In this document: positions 25,508 through 34,668 of the stretch, one piece after another
How the letters are laid out: the number at the start of each line of letters is the position of its first letter
How positions within the stretch are numbered: position 1 is the first letter of the stretch
Assembly (NCBI RefSeq): GCF_021696945.1
Contig: NZ_JACYHE010000003.1
Coordinates: forward strand, 1-64,000
DNA: 64,000 nt
Direction of reading: 5' to 3'
DNA from: Streptomyces sp. JJ36
GTDB lineage: Bacteria; Actinomycetota; Actinomycetes; Streptomycetales; Streptomycetaceae
The notes under the pieces: generated by a model
The model's database searches: none
What the model saw: only the letters and a program-made list of their open reading frames with translations
Told to the model about the DNA's origin: nothing
Translations under genes and position numbers: made by a program

Positions 25508-26083
25508 ATGAACGCTCGGCGGCGTGTGCTGACCTGGCGGACCACCGACCGGACCGGCTACGAGACGGCCTGGGCCGAGCCCTCCGGTCCGTCCTCGTTC
25601 CGCGCGCACGGCCGGGCGTTCGGGCTGTCCCCGGCGCCGTACTGGCTGACGTACGAGCTGGAGACCGGTGAGCACTGGGCGACCCGGCGGATTCGGGTCT
25701 CCGTGGAGGCGGAGAGCTCGGTGCGGAACCTGGAGCTGGAGCGCGGGGCGGACGGCGGCTGGACGGCGGACGGCGAGCCGCTGGCCGGCCTGGCGGAGGC
25801 GCTCGACTGCGACCTGGGCCGCTCGCCGCTCACCAACGCCATGCCGGTGCTCCGCCACCGGCTGCACCGGGCCCCGGGGGAGCACGACGTCGTGACGGCC
25901 TGGATCGCCGTCCCGGAGCTGGTGGTACGCGCCTCCCGGCAGCGGTACACCCACGTGTCCCGCGCGCCGGGAGGCGCGGTGGTGCGGTTCGCCTCCGGGG
26001 ACTTCCGCAGCGACCTCACCCTCGACCGGGAGGGCTTCGTGGTGCACTACCCCCGGCTGGCGGAACGCGTCTCGGTGGGGTGA
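25508..26083 (+). CDS. Putative glycolipid-binding protein (DUF1089 family)
   Basis: A 191-residue cytoplasmic protein with no signal peptide. The beta-rich pattern RRVLTWRTTDRTGYETAWAE, the SPAPYWLTYELETGEHWATRRIRVSVE region and the late DLTLDREGFVVHYPRLAERV match the putative glycolipid-binding family (PF06475) from memory. The biological role is not established. It is preceded by a GAGGAGAGCC ribosome site. Confidence 0.75.
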   Translation: MNARRRVLTWRTTDRTGYETAWAEPSGPSSFRAHGRAFGLSPAPYWLTYELETGEHWATRRIRVSVEAESSVRNLELERGADGGWTADGEPLAGLAEALDCDLGRSPLTNAMPVLRHRLHRAPGEHDVVTAWIAVPELVVRASRQRYTHVSRAPGGAVVRFASGDFRSDLTLDREGFVVHYPRLAERVSVG

Positions 26084-26131
26084 GGGCTCCGCCCGGCGTC
26101 CGGCCCACAGGGTTCCGGGGTTCTCCGGGGC

Positions 26132-26166
26132 GGCCCCGGGGCCCGGAACGCCGGTGGCCCGGGGCC
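26132..26166. terminator. Hairpin between convergent genes
   Basis: A 9-base perfect stem (26132-26140 with 26158-26166) encloses a 17-base loop and sits between the DUF1089 gene and the convergent MauE-like gene. Confidence 0.4.
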
Positions 26167-26169
26167 CCG

Positions 26170-27063
26170 TCAGGTGACCAGCGGGAGCGGCCGGTGCTCC
26201 GGGAGGGCGGGCAGCGCGTCCGGCACGACCTGCTCCGTGGCGTCGTCCACGACGGTGACCCGCACCGCGGGGGTCGCGGTGTTGTCCACCGTCGCCCGCG
26301 CGTCCAGGGCGAAGAGCACGGAGACCGGGCGCTGTGCGCCCGCCACCGCCCGTACGCCCGAGTAGCGCAGCACCCGCCAGCCGTCCTCGTCCCAGTGCTC
26401 CCGCAGTCCGGAGCGCACCAGGCCGGAGGCCGCCTCCCAGGCGAGGGACCGTTCCAGCAGCTCGACCGACGCCTCCGGCGGCACCTGCCCCGGCGCCCCG
26501 GCCAGCGGGTGGCCGAGGGCCCGCAGCCGCAGCCGGCGCAGCGGCAGCAGATAGCGGTCCGGGTCGGTGGAGAGCAGCGCCAGTACGGCGGCGTAGAGCG
26601 CGAGCAGCGCCAGGGCCGCCGCGGGGCGCGCGGCGGCGGCCGACCACCACGGTTCACCGGTCGCGGCCGCGCCGCCCCCCACCACCACCGTGCCGGCCCG
26701 CAGGAACGCGCGCGGGCCGATGGGAGCGTCGTCCCGCGCGGTGCAGCCGCAGGACGACTCGGGGGCGGTCCGCTTGGCCCACACCAGGTAGCCCGTGAAG
26801 CCCGCGCCGAGCGCGACCGCCGCCCCGCCGGTGACCGCCCGTCCGGGTGCGGCCAGCAGCCCGGCGGCGACCAGCAGTTCCGCCGCGCCGACCGCGCGCA
26901 GCGCCCGTACGGCCCCGGGGAGCCCGCCGAAGGCGCGCTCCAGAGCGGTGCCCGCGGCCTGCCGTTCGGGGGAGCGGGCGGTGAGCTTCACCGCGCCGCT
27001 CCAGGCCAGCAGCGCCCCGAGGGCGAGCGGGGCGAGCGCGGTGGCCAGTGCCGTCGACATCAT
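26170..27063 (-). CDS. MauE/DoxX-family membrane protein with C-terminal soluble domain
   Basis: A 297-residue protein. The first 155 residues contain four or five hydrophobic helices with the MauE-type motif SSCGC in the loop near residue 104. The last 115 residues are a soluble alpha/beta domain of unknown type. MauE is needed for formation of disulfides in the small subunit of methylamine dehydrogenase; DoxX/MauE proteins pass electrons between thiols and quinones. It is the last gene of a three-gene operon that begins with a protein holding 16 cysteines, so a role in oxidising those cysteines is a reasonable inference. No mauD-like thioredoxin gene is present. Confidence 0.75.
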   Translation of the reverse strand: MMSTALATALAPLALGALLAWSGAVKLTARSPERQAAGTALERAFGGLPGAVRALRAVGAAELLVAAGLLAAPGRAVTGGAAVALGAGFTGYLVWAKRTAPESSCGCTARDDAPIGPRAFLRAGTVVVGGGAAATGEPWWSAAAARPAAALALLALYAAVLALLSTDPDRYLLPLRRLRLRALGHPLAGAPGQVPPEASVELLERSLAWEAASGLVRSGLREHWDEDGWRVLRYSGVRAVAGAQRPVSVLFALDARATVDNTATPAVRVTVVDDATEQVVPDALPALPEHRPLPLVT

Positions 27064-27081
27064 CCGGTGCCCGCCTCCCGC

Positions 27082-27708
27082 TCAGTGCCCGACGGTGACG
27101 CGGACGACGTCGACCGAGTCGTCGCTCGGCCGCCAGGCGCCCAGGATCTGCGCCTCCTGGCCGATGCGCAGCCGGGACAGGTCGGAGGTGAGCGCCCCGC
27201 CCGCGTAGGACGCCGCGGTGGTGTCCCGGACGACCCGGCCGGTGATCTCGTGCCCGCCGTGCGACAGGTGCAGCCGGTCGCGGCCGATGCCGCGCAGGGT
27301 GCAGGTGAGGTTGACGATGTTCACCCAGACGGCGTCGGCGGCGATGCTGCCGTCGGGCATCCGCACGCCGCGGGCGTAGAGTCCGTCGCCGGGCTTGACG
27401 GCGTCGGCGGTGGTGGGGCGGACCTTCCAGATGCTGGTGGCGTTGGTGAGCTGGATGCGGTGGTGCTCGCCGTGCGAGCCGGCGACCTCCAGCATCGAGC
27501 CGTTGCGGCCGGCGACCCGGCCCTCGGCGAAGGAGCTCTCCTGGACGGCCGGGTCCAGCGGGGGCGTGGGGGCGGCGAACGCGGCGTCCGGGTCCAGTCC
27601 GCCCAGCGCGGAGGCGCCGACGATGGTGGCGCCGCCGAGGGCGGCACCGGTGAGGAAGCGGCGGCGGCCGACGCCGGGGCCGTTGTCGGGGGTGTGCGGT
27701 GCGGTCAT
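27082..27708 (-). CDS. Tat-exported protein with two OB-like repeats, unknown function
   Basis: A 208-residue protein. The N-terminus carries a twin-arginine signal (GRRRFLTGAALGG) with a cleavage site near AFAA. The mature part looks like two similar beta-rich halves. One is GRVAGRNGSMLEVAGS...GLYARGVRMPDGSIAADAVWVN; the other runs from GIGRDRLHLSHGG to GAWRPSDDSVDVVRVTV. Both resemble the DUF5666 type of OB fold. It has a single Cys (in LTCTLRG), so it is not itself disulfide-rich. It sits 14 bases after the Cys-rich gene and 18 bases before the MauE-like gene. The function is unknown. Confidence 0.7.
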   Translation of the reverse strand: MTAPHTPDNGPGVGRRRFLTGAALGGATIVGASALGGLDPDAAFAAPTPPLDPAVQESSFAEGRVAGRNGSMLEVAGSHGEHHRIQLTNATSIWKVRPTTADAVKPGDGLYARGVRMPDGSIAADAVWVNIVNLTCTLRGIGRDRLHLSHGGHEITGRVVRDTTAASYAGGALTSDLSRLRIGQEAQILGAWRPSDDSVDVVRVTVGH

Positions 27709-27722
27709 GCCGGGTCTCCTCC

Positions 27723-28148
27723 TCACTCGTAGATCCAGACGGGCAGCTTGCCGGAGCTGAGGCTGCCGATGGCCGAGAACGCGGCGGGGGTCAGGTCGAG
27801 GATGCGGTTGACCCGGCACTGGCCGCCGCAGCAGGTCTGCTCGCCGCAGAAGCTCTTGGTGCGGGGCCCGCAGTCGGTGATGGTGATGCAGACGGTGGCG
27901 CCGGTGCACTGGTGACGGACGTTCATCACGGAGCCGCAGCCTCTGCGGGGGATGTTGCCCTCGCCGCAGAGGTCGGGCCGGGTGATGTCGTAGCAGGCGC
28001 CGGAGGCGTACGGCCAGGCGCCGTGGTTCGACGCCGAGCGGCAGTTGCCGCAGGCGCCGCCGCCCGCGGAACCGCAGGGGCCCCAGGCGCTGCCGCAGCA
28101 GAACCAGGTGGTCTCTCCGCGCCACAGATAGGTGGATCCGCATGCCAT
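27723..28148 (-). CDS. Cysteine-rich double-psi beta-barrel (RlpA/expansin-like) protein without signal peptide
   Basis: A 141-residue protein with 16 cysteines (positions 3, 17, 18, 25, 33, 36, 52, 61, 71, 81, 87, 93, 101, 106, 107, 111). The second half has the double-psi barrel pattern of RlpA and expansins: CGSVMNV, then VCITITDCGPR (matching the catalytic-Asp NDRGP motif), and RILDLTPAAFSAIG with a final hydrophobic strand. The first half is Gly/Cys/Trp-rich and unlike anything I recognise. Cysteine content this high suggests an oxidised, exported protein, yet no signal peptide is seen. The ATG at 28148 has an AAGGGAG ribosome site and no credible upstream start adds one. It is the first gene of the operon. 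Confidence 0.7.
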   Translation of the reverse strand: MACGSTYLWRGETTWFCCGSAWGPCGSAGGGACGNCRSASNHGAWPYASGACYDITRPDLCGEGNIPRRGCGSVMNVRHQCTGATVCITITDCGPRTKSFCGEQTCCGGQCRVNRILDLTPAAFSAIGSLSSGKLPVWIYE

Positions 28149-28373
28149 GGTGGTGCGCTCCCTTCGTGGGGGTGTCCTTGTCGTGCACGCGTTCTTGACG
28201 AGTGCATGACAATCCGTGCCGTGCGCTGCGCCCCGCCGTGGGGACGGGGAGGACACTCCGCAGAGATACGGACCGGGCGGTGCCGTCGCAGTGATGCGGT
28301 TGGAGCACGGTCATGATGCCGTGTTCCCCGCCCCTCCCGCCAGAGGGTGTGCGGCGGTGGGCAAGGCGCACCG

Positions 28374-28411
28374 CCGTACGGTGCCGGGTGCCGGCGCCCG
28401 GCACCGTACGG
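28374..28411 (-). terminator. Strong hairpin terminator after lactate monooxygenase gene
   Basis: A perfect 15-base stem (28374-28388 with 28397-28411) and an 8-base loop begin eight bases after the stop codon of the gene at 28419-29600. Confidence 0.75.
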
Positions 28412-28418
28412 CCCGGGG

Positions 28419-29600
28419 TCAGGGCCTGTGCAGCGACCCCGGGCCGAGATCCGCGAGGGTGCGGTGCCCGGAGAGCCCGAGCGTCAGCTCCAGATCGGCC
28501 AGCAGGCTGCGCAGCACGTGCAGCACCCCGTCCTCGCCGCCGAGTCCCAGCCCGTAGACGTACGGCCGCCCGAGCAGCACCGCACGCGCGCCCAGCGCCA
28601 GCGCCTTCAGCACGTCCGCACCCGTGCGGACCCCGGAGTCGAAGAGCACCTCCAGCTCCCCGCCCGCGGCCTCCGCGACGGCCGGCAGGGCGTCCAGCGC
28701 CGCCACCGCGCCGTCCACCTGGCGCCCGCCGTGGTTGGAGACGACCACGCCGTCCACCCCCGCGGCGGCCGCCCGGCGTGCGTCGTCCGGATGCAGCACG
28801 CCCTTCAGCACCAGCGGGCCGTCCCAGTGCTCGCGCAGGAACGGCAGCCGGTCCCAGGTGCGGTCCGTGCCGGTGAACATCGGCACCCAGCGCAGCACCG
28901 CGGCGATCAGGTCCTCCTCCGGGGGCTTCGCCAGCCCCGCGCGGAACGCCGGGTCGGAGAACGGGATCGCCGTCCCGACGCCGCGGATGAACGGGAGGTA
29001 GGCGCGGTCCAGGTCCCGCGGCCGCCAGGCCAGCGTCCAGGTGTCCAGGGTGACCACCAGGGTGCGGAAACCGGCCGCCCGGGCCCGCTCCAGGATGCTC
29101 ACGCACACCTCGTCGTCGGCCGGCCAGTAGAGCTGGAACCAGCGCGGTCCGGCGCCGCCCGCCTCCGCGACCTGCTCGATCGTGTGAGAGGAGGCGGTGG
29201 AGAGCACCATCGGCAGGCCCAGCGCGGCCGCGGCCCGCGCGGTGGCGAGTTCGCCGTCCGGATGGACGATCGACTGCACCCCGACGGGCGCCGTCAGCAC
29301 CGGCGCCGGCAGCTCCTCGCCCAGCACCGTGGTGCGCAGGTCGCGCGCGGTGGCGCCGGTCAGCATCCGCGGCACCAGACGGCACCGGTCGAACGCCTCC
29401 CGGTTGGCGCGCGCGGTCGCGCCGGAGCCGGCGGCCCCGGCGACGTACCCGAACGGCCCCTCCTCCAGGCGCCCCCGCGCGGCCTCCTCCAGCGCGGTGA
29501 GGTCCGTGGTGAACGGCGGCAGCCGGTCCTCCAGGCCGTGCAGGTAGATCTCGTTCTGGTAGTTGCCGAAGCCGGGTGCGCCCGGGCCGGGCTCGCTCAT
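28419..29600 (-). CDS. FMN-dependent alpha-hydroxy-acid oxidase, lactate 2-monooxygenase-like
   Basis: A 393-residue TIM-barrel flavoprotein. Visible are the N-terminal FGNYQNEIYLHGL typical of lactate 2-monooxygenases, the substrate and FMN region WFQLYWP, the FMN-binding LVLKGVLHPDDA and the catalytic VVVSNHGGRQVDGA with the active-site His. The C-terminal FDSGVRTGADVLKALALGARAVLLGRP binds the FMN phosphate. The length and N-terminus favour lactate 2-monooxygenase (lactate plus oxygen to acetate and carbon dioxide) over lactate or glycolate oxidase. It is cytoplasmic and precedes no clear partner; the PhzF-like gene is 42 bases upstream on the same strand. Confidence 0.88.
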   Translation of the reverse strand: MSEPGPGAPGFGNYQNEIYLHGLEDRLPPFTTDLTALEEAARGRLEEGPFGYVAGAAGSGATARANREAFDRCRLVPRMLTGATARDLRTTVLGEELPAPVLTAPVGVQSIVHPDGELATARAAAALGLPMVLSTASSHTIEQVAEAGGAGPRWFQLYWPADDEVCVSILERARAAGFRTLVVTLDTWTLAWRPRDLDRAYLPFIRGVGTAIPFSDPAFRAGLAKPPEEDLIAAVLRWVPMFTGTDRTWDRLPFLREHWDGPLVLKGVLHPDDARRAAAAGVDGVVVSNHGGRQVDGAVAALDALPAVAEAAGGELEVLFDSGVRTGADVLKALALGARAVLLGRPYVYGLGLGGEDGVLHVLRSLLADLELTLGLSGHRTLADLGPGSLHRP

Positions 29601-29642
29601 GCGCAGTGCCTCCGTCCGTACGGGAGCCGGGCCGGGCCCGGC

Positions 29643-30557
29643 TCAGCGGATGCGGGCCGCCGTACCGCTGACGTGCACGCGCGGATCGCCGGAGCGGAGG
29701 GCGACGGTCAGCACGCCCGGGCGGCCCATGTCCTCGCCCTGGTGCAGGGTGAGCGTAGCGTCCGGGGCGACCAGCCCGAGTTCCCGGGCGTAGCCGCCGA
29801 AGGCGGCCGCCGCCGCGCCGGTCGCCGGGTCCTCCACCACGCCGCCGACGGGGAACGGGTCGCGCACGTGGAAGACGGCGCGGGAGGGCGGGGAGCCCGC
29901 CTCCGGCTCCCCGGCGGGCTCGCGCCACACGAGCTGGAGCGTGGTGAGGCCGAGCCGGAGCATGTGGTCCTTCAGCCGTCCGGTGTCGTAGTCCAGGTCC
30001 GCCAGGCGCTCCCGGGTCGCGGCGGCGAGGACGAGATGGTCGTTGCCGGCGAAGGCGATGCGCGGCGGGATCGCGGGGTCCAGCTCCCCGGCGCTCCAGC
30101 CCAGCGCGGCCAGCGCCTCCGCGAGGTCCGCCGCGGCCACCGGACGGGAGTGGGGCTCGACGCTGGTCAGGGTCGCGCGCAGCACGCCGTCCCGCTCGGC
30201 GACGGTCACCGGGATGGGGCCCGCCGGGGAGCGGAAGAGCAGCTCGCCCGGGCCCAGACGCTCGCCCAGGGCGACGGCCGTCGCCACGGTCGCGTGGCCG
30301 CAGAACACCACCTCCGCCAGGGGGCTGAAGTAGCGGATGGTGAAGGCCCGGCCCGGCGGCACGGCGGGTACCGGCTCCGCCGGGGGCGGGGTGAGGAAGG
30401 CCGTCTCCGAATAGCCCACCTCCGCGGCGATCCGCAGCATCTCCGCGTCGGAGAGGCCGTCGGCGTCCAGCACGACCCCGGCGGGATTGCCGCCCTCGGG
30501 GGAGCCGGAGAAGGCGGTGTAGCGGAGGATCGCGGGCTGCCCGGTCTGTGTCGTCAT
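29643..30557 (-). CDS. PhzF-family epimerase/isomerase
   Basis: A 304-residue protein with the duplicated PhzF fold related to diaminopimelate epimerase. Landmarks are the N-terminal RYTAFSGSPEGGNPAGVVLDA, the catalytic Glu in EVGYSETAFL, the FFSPLAEV-type RYFSPLAEVVFCGHATVA segment, and the GGVVEDPATGAAAAAFGGYA loop. No phenazine genes are present, so the substrate is unknown; many such proteins are housekeeping isomerases. It is probably co-transcribed with the downstream flavin oxidase. Confidence 0.9.
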   Translation of the reverse strand: MTTQTGQPAILRYTAFSGSPEGGNPAGVVLDADGLSDAEMLRIAAEVGYSETAFLTPPPAEPVPAVPPGRAFTIRYFSPLAEVVFCGHATVATAVALGERLGPGELLFRSPAGPIPVTVAERDGVLRATLTSVEPHSRPVAAADLAEALAALGWSAGELDPAIPPRIAFAGNDHLVLAAATRERLADLDYDTGRLKDHMLRLGLTTLQLVWREPAGEPEAGSPPSRAVFHVRDPFPVGGVVEDPATGAAAAAFGGYARELGLVAPDATLTLHQGEDMGRPGVLTVALRSGDPRVHVSGTAARIR

Positions 30558-30666
30558 GACCGTGCAAACCTCACACGCCTGTCACGGTATTCCGCCGTCG
30601 CGCGGACCGCGTCGCCCGGCCGGCCGTGCCCGGGCCCGTCGCGCGGACGGCCTCACCCGGGCGGCG

Positions 30667-31455
30667 TCACCCGCGGCCGACGTACGGCATGGCCGTCGCC
30701 ATCACGGTGGCGAACTGCACGTTCGCCTCCAGCGGCAGCGCGGCCATCTGCACCACGGTGCGGGCCACGTCCGCCGCGTCCATCACCGGCTCCACCGCCG
30801 TGGTGCCGTTCGCCTGGAGGATGCCGGTGCGCATCCGCTCCGTCATCTCGGTGGCGGCGTTGCCGACGTCGATCTGGCCGCAGGCGATGCCGTACGCGCG
30901 TCCGTCCAGCGACAGCGACCTGGTCAGTCCCGTCATGGCGTGCTTGGTCGCGGTGTAGGCGATCGAGTGAGGGCGGGGCGCATGGGCGGAGACCGACCCG
31001 TTGTTGATGATGCGTCCGCCGCGCGGACGCTGATCCTTCATCACCCGGAAGGCGGACTGGGCGCAGAGGAAGGCTCCGGTGAGGTTCACGTCCACCACGG
31101 CCCGCCATTCCGCCGCCGTGAGCTCCTCCAGGGGCTTCGCGGGGCCGAAGGCGCCCGCGTTGTTGAAGAGCAGATCCAGCCGTCCGTACGAATCGCGAAT
31201 CGCGGCGAAGAGAGCATCGACTGATGCTGGATCAGTGACATCCGTGGGAACGACGACCACCTGTGCGGCGGGGCGGCCGGTGCGCGCGGCGGTCTCCTCG
31301 AGCGCTTCCGCCCGCCGCCCGGCCAGGGCCAGGGACCAGCCGGCCTCCGCCAGGGCCAGCGAGACCGCGCGTCCGATGCCGGAGCCCGCGCCGGTGACCA
31401 GCGCGGTACGGGCCGCCGGAGCGCCGGGCCCGGGGGCGTCGGGGGAGGTCGCCAT
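30667..31455 (-). CDS. Short-chain dehydrogenase/reductase
   Basis: A 262-residue classical SDR. The cofactor motif is TGAGSGIG near residue 21, and the NNAG motif, the catalytic Ser (NGSVSAH) and YTATK (Tyr and Lys) follow. The segment [10 protein letters not shown] after the second strand (Arg pair) suggests NADP(H) preference. The substrate is unknown. The ATG at 31455 is chosen; an upstream extension to 31575 would run into the phoD start region. It is divergent from phoD with a 109-base gap. Confidence 0.92.
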   Translation of the reverse strand: MATSPDAPGPGAPAARTALVTGAGSGIGRAVSLALAEAGWSLALAGRRAEALEETAARTGRPAAQVVVVPTDVTDPASVDALFAAIRDSYGRLDLLFNNAGAFGPAKPLEELTAAEWRAVVDVNLTGAFLCAQSAFRVMKDQRPRGGRIINNGSVSAHAPRPHSIAYTATKHAMTGLTRSLSLDGRAYGIACGQIDVGNAATEMTERMRTGILQANGTTAVEPVMDAADVARTVVQMAALPLEANVQFATVMATAMPYVGRG

Positions 31456-31564
31456 GGGCGCAGCGTACGGGACGCCCGGCAGCGCGGCACCGGCCACCCG
31501 GTCGTCATGCGACTGTCGCGTACGCGCCGACGCCAGGCCGCCCGGGGGCGGTGCACTCGTCCCC

Positions 31565-33196
31565 ATGACGCACACAGCGAGTGCAGACCGCGAACTGCGG
31601 TCCGCGGCCCGTCACCTGAGCCGCCGCAGGTTCCTGACCGTCACCGGCGCCGCGTTCGCACTGGCCTTCGGGACGAACCTGCCCCACACCGCCCACGCTG
31701 TGCCCGCACTCGACCCCCTGAGAATCCGCCGGGACCCCTTCACGCTCGGCGTGGCCTCCGGCGACCCCCGGCCGGACTCGGTCGTCCTGTGGACCCGGCT
31801 CGCCCCCGAGCCGTTCCGGGCCGACAGCGGCCTCCCTGCCGAGCCCGTCACCGTCACCTGGGAGATCAGTCGCGACCCGGACTTCCGCAGGCCGGCCGCG
31901 CGCGGCGAGGTGACCGCGCACCCGGAGTTCCACCACGCCGTACACGCCGAGGTGGACGGCCTCCGGGCCCGCACCCGCTACCACTACCGGTTCCGCGTGG
32001 GCGACTGGACCAGCCCGGTCGGCCGCACCCGGACCGCCCCCGCCGCCGACGCCGACCCCGGCAGCCTGCGCTTCGCCCTGGTGGCCTGCCAGGCGTACCA
32101 CCAGGGCTACTTCACCCCGCTCCGGCACCTGGCCCGGGAGGACGACCTGGACCTGGTCTTCCACCTCGGCGACTACCTCTACGAGTACCCGGTCGACTCC
32201 GCGGGCGGCGACCGCCGCTACACCGACACCGTCCTCCCGGACCACTTCGACCGCGAGACGGTCACCCTGGAGGACTACCGGCTGCGTTACTCGCTCTACA
32301 AGAGCGACCCCGACCTGAAGGCCGCGCACGCCGCCCACCCCTGGGTCGTCACCTGGGACGACCACGAGACCGAGAACAACTACGCGGACGACGTCTCCGA
32401 GGACGGTGTCCCCCCGGAGGACTTCCTGGTCCGCCGCGCCGCCGCCTACCGCGCGTACTACGAGAACATGCCGCTGCGCCGTCCCCAGCGCCCGCAGGGA
32501 CCGGACCTCCCCCTCTACCGCCGGCTGCACTACGGCCGGCTGGCGCAGTTCGACGTGCTGGACACCCGCCAGTACCGGGACAACCAGGCCAACGGCGACG
32601 GCTGGCAGATCCCCACCCCCGAATCCGAGGACCGGGCCCGCTCCATGACCGGCGAGGCCCAGGAGCGGTGGCTGCTGGACGGCTGGGCCACGTCCCGGGC
32701 CGTGTGGAACGTGGTGCCGCAGCAGGTCGTCTTCGCCCGCCGCCGGAACCGCACCGAGGGGCCCTTCCCGGTCTCCATGGACGCCTGGGACGGCTACCCG
32801 GCCTCCCGGCAGCGGATCGTGGCGGGCGCCCGCTCCGCGGAGGTGGCCAACCTCGTCGTCCTCACCGGCGACGTCCACGTGCACTACGCGCTGGACCTGA
32901 AGGAGGACTACGACGACCCCGGCTCCCGGACGATCGGTGTGGAACTCGTCACCAGCTCCGTCTCCAGCGGCCGGGACGGCGCCGAGCACCCCGGCAACTG
33001 GGAGCTGATGCTCGCCGCCAACCCGCATCTGAAGTTCTACGACGGCCGCCGCGGCTATGTGGTGGTCACCCTCGACCGCACCCGGCTGCGCGCGGACTAC
33101 CGCACGGTGTCGCATGTCACCTCGCCGGGCGGCACCGTGAGCACCGCGGCCAGCTTCGTCTCCCACGCCGGCCGCCCCGGCCTGGTCAGGCTCTGA
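31565..33196 (+). CDS. phoD: Alkaline phosphatase D, Tat-exported
   Basis: A 543-residue PhoD-type phosphodiesterase/phosphatase. A Tat signal ([19 protein letters not shown]) is followed by cleavage near AHA. The N-terminal beta-sandwich holds [20 protein letters not shown] and the metallophosphatase core holds [24 protein letters not shown] and LTGDVHVH, which provide calcium and iron ligands. It releases phosphate from nucleotides and teichoic acids outside the cell and is usually PhoP-regulated. I do not see a convincing PHO box in the 109 bases upstream, unlike pstS in this window. Confidence 0.95.
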   Translation: MTHTASADRELRSAARHLSRRRFLTVTGAAFALAFGTNLPHTAHAVPALDPLRIRRDPFTLGVASGDPRPDSVVLWTRLAPEPFRADSGLPAEPVTVTWEISRDPDFRRPAARGEVTAHPEFHHAVHAEVDGLRARTRYHYRFRVGDWTSPVGRTRTAPAADADPGSLRFALVACQAYHQGYFTPLRHLAREDDLDLVFHLGDYLYEYPVDSAGGDRRYTDTVLPDHFDRETVTLEDYRLRYSLYKSDPDLKAAHAAHPWVVTWDDHETENNYADDVSEDGVPPEDFLVRRAAAYRAYYENMPLRRPQRPQGPDLPLYRRLHYGRLAQFDVLDTRQYRDNQANGDGWQIPTPESEDRARSMTGEAQERWLLDGWATSRAVWNVVPQQVVFARRRNRTEGPFPVSMDAWDGYPASRQRIVAGARSAEVANLVVLTGDVHVHYALDLKEDYDDPGSRTIGVELVTSSVSSGRDGAEHPGNWELMLAANPHLKFYDGRRGYVVVTLDRTRLRADYRTVSHVTSPGGTVSTAASFVSHAGRPGLVRL

Positions 33197-33239
33197 CGCG
33201 GCCGTACGGGCGGCCCGCCCGGCGGCGTCCCGGCGGCCC

Positions 33240-33266
33240 GGTGCGGCCGCCTGTCGCGGCCGCACC
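33240..33266 (+). terminator. Hairpin terminator after phoD
   Basis: A perfect 11-base stem (33240-33250 with 33256-33266) with loop CTGTC lies 44 bases after the phoD stop. Confidence 0.65.
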
Positions 33267-33311
33267 TGACGCGGTCCACCGGAACCCGCTGGGCCGGGGA
33301 CGGGATCCCTG

Positions 33312-33340
33312 GGAGAATGTGTCCGCCGTTGACATTCTCC
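33312..33340. promoter_or_regulatory. 29-base dyad upstream of the Bcr/CflA pump ribosome site
   Basis: GGAGAATGT (33312-33320) and ACATTCTCC (33332-33340) are a perfect 9-base inverted repeat around an 11-base spacer, and the ribosome site GGAGAGG begins two bases later. This may be an operator or an RNA hairpin that affects translation. No adjacent regulator gene shares the spacer orientation expected for an autoregulated pump. Confidence 0.55.
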
Positions 33341-33351
33341 TGGAGAGGTGC

Positions 33352-34668
33352 ATGACCGACCCCGGCCGCCCGTCCCCGGGCGCCATACCCGCCGCCGCCC
33401 GCCCCGCCCACCACCCCGAGCCCGAGCCCGCCCCGCCGGTCGCCGCGGACCCCGCGCCACCGACCCGCAGGGAGCGGGCCGGGCTCCTCTTCACGCTCAT
33501 CCTCGGCAGCCTCACCGCTCTGCCCGCGCTGTCGATGGACATGTACCTCCCGGCACTGCCCGAGGTCGCCGGCGCGCTGGACACCCCGGCCGCCGGCGTC
33601 CAGCTCACCCTGACCACCTGCCTGCTGGGCCTGGCCGTCGGGCAGCTCCTCGTCGGCCCGATGAGCGACCGCTTCGGGCGGCGCCGTCCGCTGGTCATCG
33701 GCATGGCCGGATACGTGCTGGCCAGCGCGGCCTGCGCGGTCGCCCCCACGGTCGAGGCGCTGACCGCCTTCCGCCTGGTGCAGGGGCTCACCGGCGCCGC
33801 CGGCATCGTCATCGCCCGCGCGGTGGTCCGCGACCTCTACGACGGGCTGGCCATGGCCCGTTTCTTCTCCACTCTGATGCTGATCTCCGGCGCGGCCCCG
33901 GTCTTCGCGCCGGTACTCGGCGGCCAGGTGCTGCGCTTCACCGACTGGCGCGGGGTCTTCCTGGTGCTCGCCGGGGTGGGCGCGGTGCTGATGGTGGTGC
34001 TGCTGCTCAAGCTCCCGGAGACGCTGCCCCCGCAGCGCCGGCACGGCGGCGGCGTCCCCCAGGCGCTGCGGACCATGCGGGGGCTCTTCGCCGACCGGGT
34101 CTTCACCGGGTACCTGCTGACCGGCAGCTTCGGCTTCGCGGGCCTCTTCGCCTACGTGGCCGCCTCGCCCTTCGTGATGCAGGAGATCTACGGAGCCTCG
34201 CCGCAGACCTTCAGCCTGCTCTTCATGACCAACTCCGTCGGCCTGGTCGCCGTCGGCCAGGTCAACGGGAGGCTGCTGGTCGGCCGCGTCGCCCTGGACA
34301 AGGTGATGGGCGCCGGACTGGGCCTGGTGCTCATCGCGGCCGCCGGGCTGCTGCTGATGACCAGCGGCGTCCTGGGGAGGGTCGGGCTGGTGCCGGTGGC
34401 GAGCGGCCTGTTCGCCCTGATGTCCGGCATGGCGCTGATCCTGCCCAACGCCAATTCCCAGGCGCTCATGCGGACCCCGCACGCGGCGGGCTCCGCCTCC
34501 GCGCTGCTGGGCACCTCGCAGTTCCTCGTCGGCGCGGTGGCCTCCCCGCTGGTGGGCGTCGCCGGGGAGGACACCGCGGTGCCGATGGCCGTCGTCCAGC
34601 TCGGCGCGCTTCTCGTCGCCGCAGTGAGCTTCCTCGGGCTGTGCCGGCCGTGGCGTACCCGAGACTGA
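33352..34668 (+). CDS. MFS multidrug efflux transporter, Bcr/CflA family
   Basis: A 438-residue membrane protein with a Pro/Ala-rich cytoplasmic tail of about 40 residues and twelve predicted helices. The family landmarks are LSMDMYLPALPEVA in helix 1, GPMSDRFGRRRPLVIG in loop 2-3 (the MFS motif A) and the ARAVVRDLYDG segment of helix 4-5. It is likely a proton-driven drug exporter of the inner membrane. The ATG has GGAGAGG upstream and is preceded by a 29-base dyad. Confidence 0.92.
   Translation: MTDPGRPSPGAIPAAARPAHHPEPEPAPPVAADPAPPTRRERAGLLFTLILGSLTALPALSMDMYLPALPEVAGALDTPAAGVQLTLTTCLLGLAVGQLLVGPMSDRFGRRRPLVIGMAGYVLASAACAVAPTVEALTAFRLVQGLTGAAGIVIARAVVRDLYDGLAMARFFSTLMLISGAAPVFAPVLGGQVLRFTDWRGVFLVLAGVGAVLMVVLLLKLPETLPPQRRHGGGVPQALRTMRGLFADRVFTGYLLTGSFGFAGLFAYVAASPFVMQEIYGASPQTFSLLFMTNSVGLVAVGQVNGRLLVGRVALDKVMGAGLGLVLIAAAGLLLMTSGVLGRVGLVPVASGLFALMSGMALILPNANSQALMRTPHAAGSASALLGTSQFLVGAVASPLVGVAGEDTAVPMAVVQLGALLVAAVSFLGLCRPWRTRD

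Noticed and set aside
33329..33334. Perfect TTGACA upstream of the Bcr/CflA gene
   Set aside because: The matching -10 position would fall inside the coding region, and no such box is present. The match falls partly in the spacer and right arm of the dyad.
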